The notes under the pieces: generated by a model | The model's database searches: none | What the model saw: the letters and a program-made list of their open reading frames with translations, nothing else | Told to the model about the DNA's origin: nothing | Program-made: the position numbers and the translations under genes | From: CAYMCO01 sp964388955 | GTDB lineage: Bacteria > Chloroflexota > Anaerolineae > Anaerolineales > E44-bin32 | Assembly: GCA_964388955.1 (NCBI GenBank) | Contig: CAYMCO010000001.1 | Coordinates: 274,539 to 338,538 of the forward strand | DNA: 64,000 nucleotides | Reading direction: 5' to 3' | Shown here: piece after piece, positions 1-9,360 of the stretch | How positions within the stretch are numbered: the first letter of the stretch is position 1 | How the letters are laid out: each line of letters opens with the position of its first letter

Positions 1-2
1 TT

Positions 3-638
3 GACTTCGCTGCGTTGGAAAAGGCCGAAAGGGACTTCAAGGATCCGCTATACATCCACCTCGTCCGCCATCCATACTCCGTGATCCATTCATTTGAGGC
101 CTATCACATGGATCAGGTTCTCTTCCTTAGGCCCCATCCCTTCCCGCCCCGCTTGCTTGCGGAACTGGTATGGATTATCAGCCATCAGAACGTGATCGAC
201 TTCCTGCATGGGATCCCGGACAGGCGGCAATTCCAACTGCGATTTGAAGATCTGGTCACGAACCCGGAGCGCTCGATCAAGAACCTCTGCCGTTCTCTCT
301 CACTTGAATTCCATCCCGGGATGCTTGATCCTTATTCTCACCTTGGGTCGAAGATGACCGATGGTCTGCATCCTGAGTCGAAACCCATGGGGGATACCCA
401 TTTCCTTGAGTACGGCAGAATCAGACCCGAGATGGCAAATGCGTGGAAGGGAGTGCTGGAGGACGATTCCCTCAGCGATATCACCTGGGACTTGGCATCC
501 GGGTTCGGATATGAGAGACCTGAGCAGATTGACAAGCGGCATTCCGGCGCACTAGATCGCGATCTGATTTCAAGGGCGAACAGGAGACGGGAATACCTCG
601 AATCTCGCAGGACGAAAAGACGCGAATACCGGGGGTGA
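3..638 (+). CDS. Sulfotransferase, 5'-truncated by the window edge
   Basis: C-terminal 211 residues of a PAPS-dependent sulfotransferase; the reading frame is open to the first base, so the start and the 5'-phosphosulfate loop lie outside. The visible segment has the 3'-phosphate-binding signature RHPYSVIHS (Arg and Ser of the R..S motif) followed by the FEDLVTNPERSI block typical of the Sulfotransfer_1/3 families. It ends six bases before the polyketide synthase, so the two are probably co-transcribed. The likely role is sulfating a polyketide or glycan made by this locus; the acceptor cannot be read from sequence. Confidence 0.8.
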   Translation, partial: DFAALEKAERDFKDPLYIHLVRHPYSVIHSFEAYHMDQVLFLRPHPFPPRLLAELVWIISHQNVIDFLHGIPDRRQFQLRFEDLVTNPERSIKNLCRSLSLEFHPGMLDPYSHLGSKMTDGLHPESKPMGDTHFLEYGRIRPEMANAWKGVLEDDSLSDITWDLASGFGYERPEQIDKRHSGALDRDLISRANRRREYLESRRTKRREYRG

Positions 639-644
639 GGCGCG

Positions 645-3600
645 GTGCCGTCGTATCGCCGAGCGGGAATAGGGAATGAGCAGATGCACGAAGAAGTAGC
701 GATTATCGGTATGGCGGGACGGTTCCCGGGAGCGCATGACGTCGAGGGATTCTGGAGGAATCTGGCCGACGGGGTTGAGTCCATCCGGCCCTTTTCCCAA
801 GAAGAACTGGCGGCCTCGGGTGTGGACGAGGTCACGCTCGCGAATCCTCGTTTTGTGAATGCGGGAGCGGTGATGCCCGACCCCGATCGGTTTGACGCCT
901 CATTTTTCGGCATCAACGCGCGGGAAGCCGAGATCATGGACCCGCAGCACCGCATCTTGCTGGAAGTCGCCTGGCAGGCCCTGGAAGACGCCGGGCACGA
1001 CCCTGACCGCTTCGCCGGACGGATTGGAGTTTACGGGGGTGTCGCGCCGAACACCTATTTCCAGAACAACCTGGCCACTCGGAAGGACCTGCTTGACTTG
1101 CTCGGGCGCTACGCAGTTATGCTCGGCAACGAGAAGGAATACGCCATCACCAGAATCGCCTACAAGCTGAATCTGAAAGGCCCATCCATCAGCGTCAACA
1201 CGGCCTGCTCCAGCAGCGCCGTTGCCATTCATCTCGCCTGTCAGAGTTTGCTCAGCGGTGAGTGCGACATGGCGCTGGTCGGTGGAGGGCGCATTCTCGT
1301 TCCGCTCTCTGGCGGATATCTATACGAAGAGGGCGGCATCATGTCACCCGATGGACACTGCCGCGCTTTCGACGCCGGGGCGCGTGGCACGGTGGCGGGC
1401 AGCGGAATAGCCATGATCGTTCTCCGGCGCCTGGGCGACGCCCTCCAGGATGGAGACGTCGTCCACGGTGTGATCAAGGGCACCGCCGTCAATAACGATG
1501 GCTCACAGAAGATCGGTTTCACCGCCCCGAGCATTCAAGGGCAAGCCGCCGTGATCGAGGAGGCGTTGCTGCTCGCAGATGTATCGCCGGAAAGCATTGG
1601 ATATGTCGAGGCTCACGGCACCGGAACCACCCTCGGCGATCCGATCGAGATATCCGCATTGACAAGGGCGTTTCGGAAGTGGACTCAGAAGCGCCAATTC
1701 TGTCCGGTCGGATCCGTGAAGAGCAACATCGGCCATCTGGATGCGGGAGCGGGTGTGGCCGGAATCATCAAGACAATTATGGCGATGAAGCACGGCCTCA
1801 TCCCGGCCAGTCTCAACTATTCCGCCCCCAATCCGGAGATCGACTTCGCCGGCAGCCCATTCTACGTGAATGCTACCGCTTCGGAATGGCCGGACCGGGG
1901 CGGTCCCAAGAGAGCCGGGGTCAGTTCATTTGGGCTAGGCGGGACGAACGCCCACATCATACTCGAGGAAGCCCCGCCCCTTCCCAAGTCAGGAAATGCC
2001 AGGTCGCATGAACTGATCGTGCTCTCCGCCAAGTCGGAAGGAGCGCTTTCCAAGGCCGCCCGGAATCTGGCGGCCCACCTGCGCCAGCACCCGGATCAGA
2101 AGCTCGCCGATGTGGCCTTCACCCTTCAGACCGGGCGCCATGCCTTCCAGCGCCGGCTCAGCGTCGTGTGCGAGAGCTCCGAGCAGGCGATTGGATCGTT
2201 GGAGGCGCTGAACCAAGGTGCGAGGGCAAGCCTCGCAGAAGATTCCATCTCGGACTCGGTCGCCTTTATGTTTTCCGGGCAAGGTTCGCAGTATGTGAAC
2301 ATGGGCCGTGGTCTTTATGAAAGTGAGAGCGTCTTCCGTTCCGAAATGGATCGCTGTTTTCGAATCCTCCGGTCCAGCCGGGGATTGGATTTGAAGGCCA
2401 TTCTATATCCCGCGGAAGGCGCCGAGGAGGGTGCGACGCAGCTACTGACCCAGACATCCCTCACGCAACCGGCGCTATTTGCGCTTGAATATTCCTTGGC
2501 GAGGCAATGGGATGCCTGGGGGATTCGGCCGAAGGCGCTGGTTGGACACAGTATCGGGGAATATGTGGCCGCTTGCCTCGCGCATGTGTTTCCACCCGAG
2601 GATGCATTGCACCTCGTTTGCGAGCGCGGCCGGCTGATGCAGTCGCTCCCCCCGGGATCCATGCTGGCCGTTCCGCTTGAAGAGGCGCAGATCGCCCATT
2701 ACCTGAGCGATGGTGTGGGCCTCGCCGTCATTAATGCGCCCGCCATGTGTGTCGTGTCGGGTGAGACAGAGCCCATCGGCCAACTGGCGAATCGATTGTC
2801 AAAGGACGGCGTGGAAAGCCGCACGCTCCACACGTCGCATGCCTTCCATTCGTCGATGATGGAGCCAATTCTCGAACCGTTCGCGAACGCTATAGACGGC
2901 GTCAAGCTCCGAGCGCCGCAGATCCCATTCGCGTCGAATGTCACCGGCAATTGGATCACCCCGGATCAGGCGACTGATCCAGCCTATTGGGCATCCCATA
3001 TCCGGCGCACGGTCCGGTTCTCCGACTGCCTGGAGACCCTGTATAAAGGTGGCAGCAAGATCATGGTCGAAATCGGGCCGGGGCGAACGTTGACCACATT
3101 CGCCAGGCGGCACCCCGCGCGCCCGGCGACAGCCACCGCCGTCGCCACTATCCGTCACCCGAAAGAATCGGAAGCAGACATGGCGTTTCTGCTTCAGGCT
3201 CTGGGCCGCCTGTGGCAGGTGGGTCTCAAAGTGGACTGGCATCTGTTCCACGCCGACTTCAGTCGGCGCCGTCTTTCCCTGCCCACCTATCCATTCGAAA
3301 GACAGCGGTACTGGCTCGAGCCCGGAATTGCATCGGATCCCGCGATTCAGGCCCGGGATTCCACCCTCTCTATTCGCGCGATGCCAGCCGGTGTCGGGCA
3401 CTCAGAGCCTCCCACGCCTCCAGAGGCAAGCCGACCTGGAGGACCTCGGAACGACGCGGAACGCATGCTGATGTCCATCTGGCAGGGCCTACTGGGCATA
3501 GAGGATTTCGGCATCCAAGATAACTTCTTCGAGCTTGGCGGGACCTCCCTACTGGCCACAAGGATGTTCACTCAGGTTGCGGGGGAATTCGGGAAGCGAC

Positions 3601-4421
3601 TGCCGCTGGCCACCATCTTCGAGGCGCCGACGATCAAACAACTGGCCTTGTTGCTGGGCCAGCAGACAACTTCCTTATCCAAATCATCCATGGTGAAGGT
3701 TCAGCCTGGAGGATCACGACCGCCTCTCCTCTGCATTCCCGGAAATCTGGGCAACGTTTATCATGACCTGCGGTATCTCAGCCGGCATCTCGGCCCAGAC
3801 CAACCTGTGTATGGATTTCAGGACGGCATTGGACACCCCTCCGACATTGGGAAACTGGCAGCGCACTTCGTAGCGGATATTCATTCTTCCGGCCTGCGCC
3901 CTCCCTACTACTTGACGGGCATCTGTTCTGGTTCGGTGGTGGCCTTTGAAATGGCGCAGCAATTGGCGCACCAGGGCAAAGAAGTCGCTTTTCTTGCCCT
4001 TGTGGAACCGGCCTCATTGCCGCTCCCTGATGCGCGTTCCTACTTCGATCTCCTTGCAGAGATATGGTACCGGTTCTCTCGACACCTTGGCGATCACTCG
4101 CGCACAGTGAGAGGCCTCAATCTTGGCGAGAAGGTGATGTTCATGCGATTGAGGCTCAAGCTGATCGCGAATCTGTGGGAAATGAAGCGATACTTGCCCC
4201 AGAAGTTGCCCGGGCACATGTACATCTTCCTGACTCAAGAGTCCATCGATTCGAGCCCGAGACCGAGATGGGGTGACTACGCCGCGGGGGGCGCGGAAAT
4301 CAATCAGATCCCTGGAACGCACCGCAGCATCACCGGCGACTACACGGCCATTGAAGAGGCCCACATGAGAGTCTTGGGTACGCTCCTGAGGGAACGATTG
4401 GATGCCAACCTCAAGAGCTAG
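645..4421 (+). CDS. One-module type I polyketide synthase (KS-AT-ACP-TE)
   Basis: About 1258 residues. The ketosynthase (about 15-440) has active-site Cys in NTACSSS (C188) and both His motifs, VEAHGTGT and KSNIGHLDAG. The acyltransferase (about 545-860) has GHSIGE (nucleophile S636) and HAFH, the signature usually linked to malonyl-CoA. The acyl carrier domain (about 950-1020) has the LGGTSLL phosphopantetheine site. The C-terminal thioesterase (about 1035-1250) reads GICSG where the family normally has GxSxG, so the predicted nucleophile is Cys1094; His1226 fits the catalytic His and a Glu (LVEP) replaces the usual Asp. There are no KR, DH or ER domains, so one unreduced extension is expected. 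GTG at 645 is used here; ATG 684 is an alternative that still keeps the whole KS. Confidence 0.93.
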   Translation: MPSYRRAGIGNEQMHEEVAIIGMAGRFPGAHDVEGFWRNLADGVESIRPFSQEELAASGVDEVTLANPRFVNAGAVMPDPDRFDASFFGINAREAEIMDPQHRILLEVAWQALEDAGHDPDRFAGRIGVYGGVAPNTYFQNNLATRKDLLDLLGRYAVMLGNEKEYAITRIAYKLNLKGPSISVNTACSSSAVAIHLACQSLLSGECDMALVGGGRILVPLSGGYLYEEGGIMSPDGHCRAFDAGARGTVAGSGIAMIVLRRLGDALQDGDVVHGVIKGTAVNNDGSQKIGFTAPSIQGQAAVIEEALLLADVSPESIGYVEAHGTGTTLGDPIEISALTRAFRKWTQKRQFCPVGSVKSNIGHLDAGAGVAGIIKTIMAMKHGLIPASLNYSAPNPEIDFAGSPFYVNATASEWPDRGGPKRAGVSSFGLGGTNAHIILEEAPPLPKSGNARSHELIVLSAKSEGALSKAARNLAAHLRQHPDQKLADVAFTLQTGRHAFQRRLSVVCESSEQAIGSLEALNQGARASLAEDSISDSVAFMFSGQGSQYVNMGRGLYESESVFRSEMDRCFRILRSSRGLDLKAILYPAEGAEEGATQLLTQTSLTQPALFALEYSLARQWDAWGIRPKALVGHSIGEYVAACLAHVFPPEDALHLVCERGRLMQSLPPGSMLAVPLEEAQIAHYLSDGVGLAVINAPAMCVVSGETEPIGQLANRLSKDGVESRTLHTSHAFHSSMMEPILEPFANAIDGVKLRAPQIPFASNVTGNWITPDQATDPAYWASHIRRTVRFSDCLETLYKGGSKIMVEIGPGRTLTTFARRHPARPATATAVATIRHPKESEADMAFLLQALGRLWQVGLKVDWHLFHADFSRRRLSLPTYPFERQRYWLEPGIASDPAIQARDSTLSIRAMPAGVGHSEPPTPPEASRPGGPRNDAERMLMSIWQGLLGIEDFGIQDNFFELGGTSLLATRMFTQVAGEFGKRLPLATIFEAPTIKQLALLLGQQTTSLSKSSMVKVQPGGSRPPLLCIPGNLGNVYHDLRYLSRHLGPDQPVYGFQDGIGHPSDIGKLAAHFVADIHSSGLRPPYYLTGICSGSVVAFEMAQQLAHQGKEVAFLALVEPASLPLPDARSYFDLLAEIWYRFSRHLGDHSRTVRGLNLGEKVMFMRLRLKLIANLWEMKRYLPQKLPGHMYIFLTQESIDSSPRPRWGDYAAGGAEINQIPGTHRSITGDYTAIEEAHMRVLGTLLRERLDANLKS

Positions 4422-4619
4422 GAACTATATGCGTGCATCCAGGATCGACCCTATCCGCCCTGCATTATCGACTCCCTGACACGTGACAAACAGGGTCTGT
4501 CTTCGCCCTCCTGGATGATTGACCCTGGGAGTGGCGACACATCCTCCTTGAAGACAGGCTGAGAAGAAGACCCCGGCCCTTCGTCAATTGAACACAACTG
4601 AGCGAGGCAACTCCAAAGA

Positions 4620-5783
4620 ATGATCAGAACGCATCCCAGATCCGGCCCACACATGACTGAAGAGAAGAACCCCAAGATCCTTGTAGTCGATGATGATCCC
4701 GATACAGGGAATTTGATCGCGGCCGCTCTGAATTCGAGCGGCATCCAAGTGGAGGCCGCATACAACGGCCGCCAGGGTGTGGAAATGGTGAAATGTGACG
4801 AGCACGATCTGGTCATTTTGGACCTGATGATGCCCGAAATGGACGGTTGGGAGACATACGAAGGCATCCGCCACGTCTCCGAAATCCCAGTGATGTTCCT
4901 GACTGTCCTTTCAGACAGGCAGAACATCAACCGGGGATTCGATCTGGGAGCCGTCGACTTCATCTCGAAGCCATTTGGAGTGCTCGATCTGAAGAATCGC
5001 GTCGTCCAGGCGCTTGAAAACAACCATGCGGGAAGATACGCTTCCCTCCCTCTGGCAGACATAAAGCCAAGTCGGATTCCGGCAACGATCGTCGAGAATG
5101 CCCGCAGGGAAACCTACTACCTGGTCAAACGCATGCTAGATATCTTGGTGGCTTCTCTTCTACTCGTCGTCCTTTCCCCGCTAATGCTGTTCATCGGCCT
5201 GCTCATCCGATTGGATTCACCGGGACCTGCCATTTTCTCTCAAGAAAGGATCGGCTCCAAGCGGAGGCGAACCGCCATGGGTGTGACCTGGGAACCAACC
5301 AGATTCAAGTTCTATAAGTTCCGAAGCATGTATAAGGATATCGATCCATCCGTCCACCAAGCTTATGTTGAGGCTTTTATCAATCACAATGCCACCGAAA
5401 TGGATGCCGCTCAGCCTTCGGAGTCGGGAGTGCGCAAACTGGTCAACGATCATCGCATCACGAAGCTTGGCAAGTTACTGCGCAAGACGAGCATAGACGA
5501 GCTGCCGCAGCTCTGGAATGTGTTGATGGGGGACATGACCCTCGTCGGCCCGAGACCGGCACTGCGCTATGAAGTTGAGCTGTACAAGCCCTGGCATCAT
5601 AGACGATTGCGCGCCGTTCCAGGGTTGACTGGCCTTTGGCAAGTGGAGGGTCGGAGCATGATGGAATTCGATGAGATGGTGGCCCTGGACATTGAATACA
5701 CGGAACGGAAATCCATATGGCTGGACACGATCATCCTGCTTAAGACACCGATCGCGGTGCTCTCCATGAAGGGGGCATACTAA
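4620..5783 (+). CDS. Receiver domain fused to phosphoglycosyl transferase
   Basis: The N-terminal 130 residues are a complete two-component receiver: acidic cluster DDD (24-26), phospho-acceptor Asp68 in VILDLMMP, the Thr of FLTVLS and Lys of SKPFG. The rest is a bacterial sugar transferase of the RfbP/WcaJ type (monotopic phosphoglycosyl transferase). It has a hydrophobic re-entrant helix (about 165-190), then SPGPAIFSQERIG, KFRSM, the Asp-Glu pair of SIDELPQLWNVLMGDM, VGPRP and PGLTGLWQVEGRS. It should transfer a sugar-1-phosphate to undecaprenyl phosphate at the membrane and start the glycan repeat unit. The four-helix N-terminal domain of WcaJ is replaced by the receiver, suggesting phosphorylation control. 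ATG 4653 is an alternative start. The receiver closely resembles the stand-alone protein at 35180-35581. Confidence 0.92.
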   Translation: MIRTHPRSGPHMTEEKNPKILVVDDDPDTGNLIAAALNSSGIQVEAAYNGRQGVEMVKCDEHDLVILDLMMPEMDGWETYEGIRHVSEIPVMFLTVLSDRQNINRGFDLGAVDFISKPFGVLDLKNRVVQALENNHAGRYASLPLADIKPSRIPATIVENARRETYYLVKRMLDILVASLLLVVLSPLMLFIGLLIRLDSPGPAIFSQERIGSKRRRTAMGVTWEPTRFKFYKFRSMYKDIDPSVHQAYVEAFINHNATEMDAAQPSESGVRKLVNDHRITKLGKLLRKTSIDELPQLWNVLMGDMTLVGPRPALRYEVELYKPWHHRRLRAVPGLTGLWQVEGRSMMEFDEMVALDIEYTERKSIWLDTIILLKTPIAVLSMKGAY

Positions 5784-5798
5784 CAAGGAGATACTACA

Positions 5799-6854
5799 AT
5801 GCAAAAGACGACAATCGGGGTAATTGGATGCGGATACTGGGGTCCCAACCTCATCCGCAACTTTGTTGAACTTCCGAACGCCAGGGTTCTTGCTGTCGCG
5901 GACCTGCGGGCCGACAGGTTGAACCATATCGCGAATCGCTTCACGGATGTTGAGACCACCCAAGACTATCGGGATCTTCTGAGCATGCCGCTGGACGGCG
6001 TGGTGATCGCGACTCCCCCACCAACGCATCACCGCATTGCCTCAGACTTCCTGCATAATGGGTTTCACGTCCTCGTTGAAAAGCCGCTCACGCTGAGCTC
6101 CGGAGATGCACAATCTCTGCTTGATCTGGCCGAGTCGGAGGACCGCATCCTGATGGTGGGACATACCTTTGAATACAACCCGGCGGTCCGCAAGCTCAGG
6201 GAGATCATACGTTCAGGCGAATTGGGAGATATCTATTATTTCAACTCTGTCCGCGCCAACCTGGGCCTGTTCCAGCAACAACTCAACGTCGTCTGGGATC
6301 TCGCCCCTCACGACATCTCGATACTTCTCTACCTCATCGACGAGGACCCTATTTCCATCTCCGCCACCGGCGCGGCCTGTGTTTTCGAAGGCATCCATGA
6401 CATCGCTTACATTAATCTCAACTTCCCCAGCGGGATTACCGCACACATCCACGTGAGTTGGCTTGATCCCTGCAAGGTTCGCCGGACGACTGTAGTCGGC
6501 AGCAAGAAGATGGCTGTGTATGATGACGTGGAGCCCCTGGAGAAGATCCGCATCTATGACAAGGGTGTGAACACGCTCCCTTACACAGATACCTATGCAG
6601 ATTTCCAATTCAGCTACCGGTACGGCGATGTGGTGATCCCCCACATTCCGTTCACCGAGCCCCTCCGCATCGAATGTGAACACTTCATCAACTGCATTCA
6701 GACAAATGAGCAGCCGCAGAGTTCGGGGGAATCTGGGTTGCGCGTCGTGAGGGCTACGGAAGCCGCCGCCAAGTCGCTTCGCAATGGCGGGGTGAGCTCG
6801 CCACTGGCAAGCAATCGGTCGCGGGGCGATGGCCGGCTTGTCGTCCGGCGATGA
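5799..6854 (+). CDS. Gfo/Idh/MocA-family sugar dehydrogenase
   Basis: Protein of 351 residues with an N-terminal Rossmann fold (GVIGCGYWGPNLIRNF), EKP motif (VEKPLTLS, about residue 95) and the catalytic-domain Asp/His of WDLAPHDIS. The GCGYWGPN start resembles the WlbA/WbpB group, which oxidises C3 of UDP-GlcNAc(A) with NAD. The start ATG has a strong Shine-Dalgarno sequence, aaggag, nine bases upstream. It follows the sugar transferase by 15 bp. With the aminotransferase at 11186 it could make a 3-amino sugar nucleotide; substrate is inferred, not shown. Confidence 0.85.
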   Translation: MQKTTIGVIGCGYWGPNLIRNFVELPNARVLAVADLRADRLNHIANRFTDVETTQDYRDLLSMPLDGVVIATPPPTHHRIASDFLHNGFHVLVEKPLTLSSGDAQSLLDLAESEDRILMVGHTFEYNPAVRKLREIIRSGELGDIYYFNSVRANLGLFQQQLNVVWDLAPHDISILLYLIDEDPISISATGAACVFEGIHDIAYINLNFPSGITAHIHVSWLDPCKVRRTTVVGSKKMAVYDDVEPLEKIRIYDKGVNTLPYTDTYADFQFSYRYGDVVIPHIPFTEPLRIECEHFINCIQTNEQPQSSGESGLRVVRATEAAAKSLRNGGVSSPLASNRSRGDGRLVVRR

Positions 6855-7483
6855 ATCCTCTAGACGACGACATATGGATCCATCTGATTGGAGGCGACCC
6901 GGAAGGGGGAGCGGCCTCTGTTTCGCAGTCAGCAGGGGAAGCCTTCCACGCTAGAGGTGACGGGAATTGTGCCCGCATCTTCTCCCAACCAGGTCCCTGC
7001 GAATCGCGGACCATTCCGCACTCGCGAATGCAGCCCTGACGAGTTGGGAGATCGCCCGGGAAAGCGGAATCGAGGTAAACTCTGTGCACCGAGGACCGGA
7101 TTCGCTTTCATTTCGCCATACTGGTTATGCGATGTAGGGATCTGCCAGGGGCGATTCCAGCCGTATTCCAACCATCCGCTTCGAGGACGCAGGGAACTTG
7201 ACGCGCTTCGCAGAAGCAGATCCGTAGAGATATGGAAGAAGCTGAGACTGCCGGCGCAAGTGATTCCCCAGAAACAGGAGTGCGCACGCGATCCTGATCC
7301 GGTCCGAGAAAGGCGTCTTTCGGATTCGGGAATCCGCTATGTCTTTTCTGTGCAATGTCAGCCCAATGGATGAAACGCCGCAACAATCATCTGCGATCGT
7401 TCGGGCGTTTGGAGAACTTATCCTGTCGGCCCGACTCCCCGATCTGGCAGCCATCATTTCGTGCAGATTGAGCGGTGAGCGGC
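6855..7483 (+). other. Intergenic stretch without a recognisable gene
   Basis: About 630 bp between the dehydrogenase and the hydrolase. Open frames here have unusual, basic and proline-rich composition, no ribosome binding site and no recognisable domain. I saw no tRNA, repeat or clear promoter. Confidence 0.5.
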
Positions 7484-8782
7484 ATGCCTAGAAAATTGAA
7501 GCTTGGCATCTTCATCGCCGTCGTCTGGGGTTTGGTGCTTGTCGGCCTGCTGATCCTGATCCAACCATCAATGTCTGCGAGGATCAGCCGAAGCATGACG
7601 GCTGCGACAGCCGGCCGGACCTCAACCCCGATAGACCTTGATCCAGGTGCCCCCACACCGGAGCCGACTTCAATGGTCTCACTCGAAACCAGTGGAGGGG
7701 GGAGAGTCTCCGGGATGATCCTGGATCAAAGCGGGAAACCCATCCCTGGCGCTCTGGCGCTGTTGTCGCTGTCCTCAGGTGCGACACACTATGCCCACAG
7801 CACCGCTGAAGGGCAGTATGAAATCGCAGGGGTGCCCGCCGGTATGTATACCGTAGTTTGTGCCAAGCCTGATTACCAGCTGGCTTCCTTGCAGAATATC
7901 TCAGTGGACCCAGGCCAGGTACGATCACACGTCGACTTCATATTGTCCAGGAGCCAGGGTTTTGACCGAACAGCTGCAGCCGCCGGCATCCAATCCATAC
8001 AACTGCGCTCCAAACAAGAGTCTTCTCTCGTGCAATCGGAGACCTACGAGCTGCAGGCCGTCGATAATCGGTTCCAGGTGGCCTTCTATTCCCCGCATGT
8101 GGTTTCGGACCCCCGCCCCTTGATCATCGCTATCTGGCCAAATGAAATTGAGAACGGAGGCCGGCTATGGGAGGCGATGGCTGAAGCGGGCTATTTGGTG
8201 GCCGTGTTCCAACATTCCCTCAACGTTGATAGAGAAGCGCAGAGGATCTTGACCACGCTCTCCCTTATGGCAGATGGGAGATTCGACGTGGAGCCAGACC
8301 TGGAAAGGATTGGCATATACGCCGCAAGTTCCGGATCGATTACCGCCAACTTGGTCATACAGCAGCAGCCGGACCTCAAAGCACTCGTATTGAGCGGGGC
8401 TATTACCGACTTGTTCTCCTATCGATTTGACCTGATGACAGGCGGGTACGCGCAGGCGCTGGATCACGGAGCGGGGGTGCAATTCAGAATCCTCGGTGAC
8501 CCACAGATCACCCCTGAAGACTATCTGCGGTATTCGATGTTTTTCAACGCCGAGAACGTTCCGCCGAGTCTGATTGTGCATGCCACAAACGACTACCTCG
8601 TGCCTGTGGATCAGGCATATCGCTTCGCGCAAGAACTAAACGCGATCGGCCGCATCAATGAAGTCTATCTCATCGATGATGCTAGTCACTATCTGCTTCC
8701 TTTTGGCATCCGCAATCCTGAGCAGGAAGGCACCGATCTATCGTGGGCTGTGATCAACTTCTACAGCCGTATTCTGGAATAG
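7484..8782 (+). CDS. Membrane-anchored alpha/beta hydrolase with CarboxypepD_reg-like domain
   Basis: About 432 residues. An N-terminal signal anchor (GIFIAVVWGLVLVGLLILI) places the rest outside the membrane. Residues about 65-145 form a carboxypeptidase-regulatory-like beta-sandwich (GMILDQSGKPIPGALALL ... YEIAGVPAGMYTVV). A prolyl-oligopeptidase-like alpha/beta hydrolase follows: the nucleophile elbow reads AASSG, with Ala in place of the first Gly; Asp is in VHATNDYLVPVDQA and His in DASHYLLPFG. A role in trimming or acyl editing of the exported glycan is inferred from position. GTG 7475 is an alternative start three codons upstream. Confidence 0.8.
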   Translation: MPRKLKLGIFIAVVWGLVLVGLLILIQPSMSARISRSMTAATAGRTSTPIDLDPGAPTPEPTSMVSLETSGGGRVSGMILDQSGKPIPGALALLSLSSGATHYAHSTAEGQYEIAGVPAGMYTVVCAKPDYQLASLQNISVDPGQVRSHVDFILSRSQGFDRTAAAAGIQSIQLRSKQESSLVQSETYELQAVDNRFQVAFYSPHVVSDPRPLIIAIWPNEIENGGRLWEAMAEAGYLVAVFQHSLNVDREAQRILTTLSLMADGRFDVEPDLERIGIYAASSGSITANLVIQQQPDLKALVLSGAITDLFSYRFDLMTGGYAQALDHGAGVQFRILGDPQITPEDYLRYSMFFNAENVPPSLIVHATNDYLVPVDQAYRFAQELNAIGRINEVYLIDDASHYLLPFGIRNPEQEGTDLSWAVINFYSRILE

Positions 8783-8832
8783 GGGCTCGAGGGGGGTTCT
8801 GTGGGGAGCCGACCATCCCGTACGAGGTGCGC

Positions 8833-9300
8833 GTGAAGAATCGCGAGCTGATCGCTGAAGGCCTCATAATGAGCGGAGGTGTGCTTGCCCTATTCCTCGC
8901 GGCGGCATTCTTCTATCGCTTTCGGAGTACGCTGCTCTTCTATGAGGTACCTCCCTATCACTGGCTGGCTATGAGCTCTTTATTTGCCCTTCTCTCCGGC
9001 TTTTCCTACGGAACCTCAATGTTCGGGCATGGATTTGACCTCGATGTCCAGTTCTCACGCGACGTGTTTCTCGTCCACTCGCTCCCGGCCCTGTTCGTCA
9101 TGGTCGCCTCCGCATATGTTGCCTTCCGGTATCGATTGGCTTTGGTGGATCTACTATTCTTGGATGTGAGAAGTCCGATCGGCGGCCCAGCTTCCATTCT
9201 CCTTATGCTCCAGCCAGTACTGGTACCACTGTGGCTTGGGTTGGCCCTCGGAAAGGCAATGCGACCGTCTGCCAACGATGGGCAGTTCGACGATTCCTAA
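8833..9300 (+). CDS. Small polytopic membrane protein of unknown function
   Basis: About 155 residues with four predicted transmembrane segments: LIMSGGVLALFLAAAFFYRF, the WLAMSSLFALLSGF stretch, the HSLPALFVMVASAYVAF stretch and the ILLMLQPVLVPLWLGLALG stretch. The tail is polar (GQFDDS). I do not recognise a family. The frame is open upstream into the hydrolase gene; GTG 8833 or 8827 was chosen because the protein-like sequence begins there. It lies just before the Wzz/BY-kinase and on the same strand, so it may be an accessory part of the export machinery. Confidence 0.6.
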   Translation: MKNRELIAEGLIMSGGVLALFLAAAFFYRFRSTLLFYEVPPYHWLAMSSLFALLSGFSYGTSMFGHGFDLDVQFSRDVFLVHSLPALFVMVASAYVAFRYRLALVDLLFLDVRSPIGGPASILLMLQPVLVPLWLGLALGKAMRPSANDGQFDDS

Positions 9301-9360
9301 GGGATCATATCCGACTCACGGCCACGTCTCCGCGCGTTGAGCCGCAGGATGAGGTGACAA

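Noticed and set aside
6888..7373. + strand open frame of about 160 codons between dehydrogenase and hydrolase
   Set aside because: No ribosome binding site, no recognisable fold, Arg/Pro-rich; left as non-coding.
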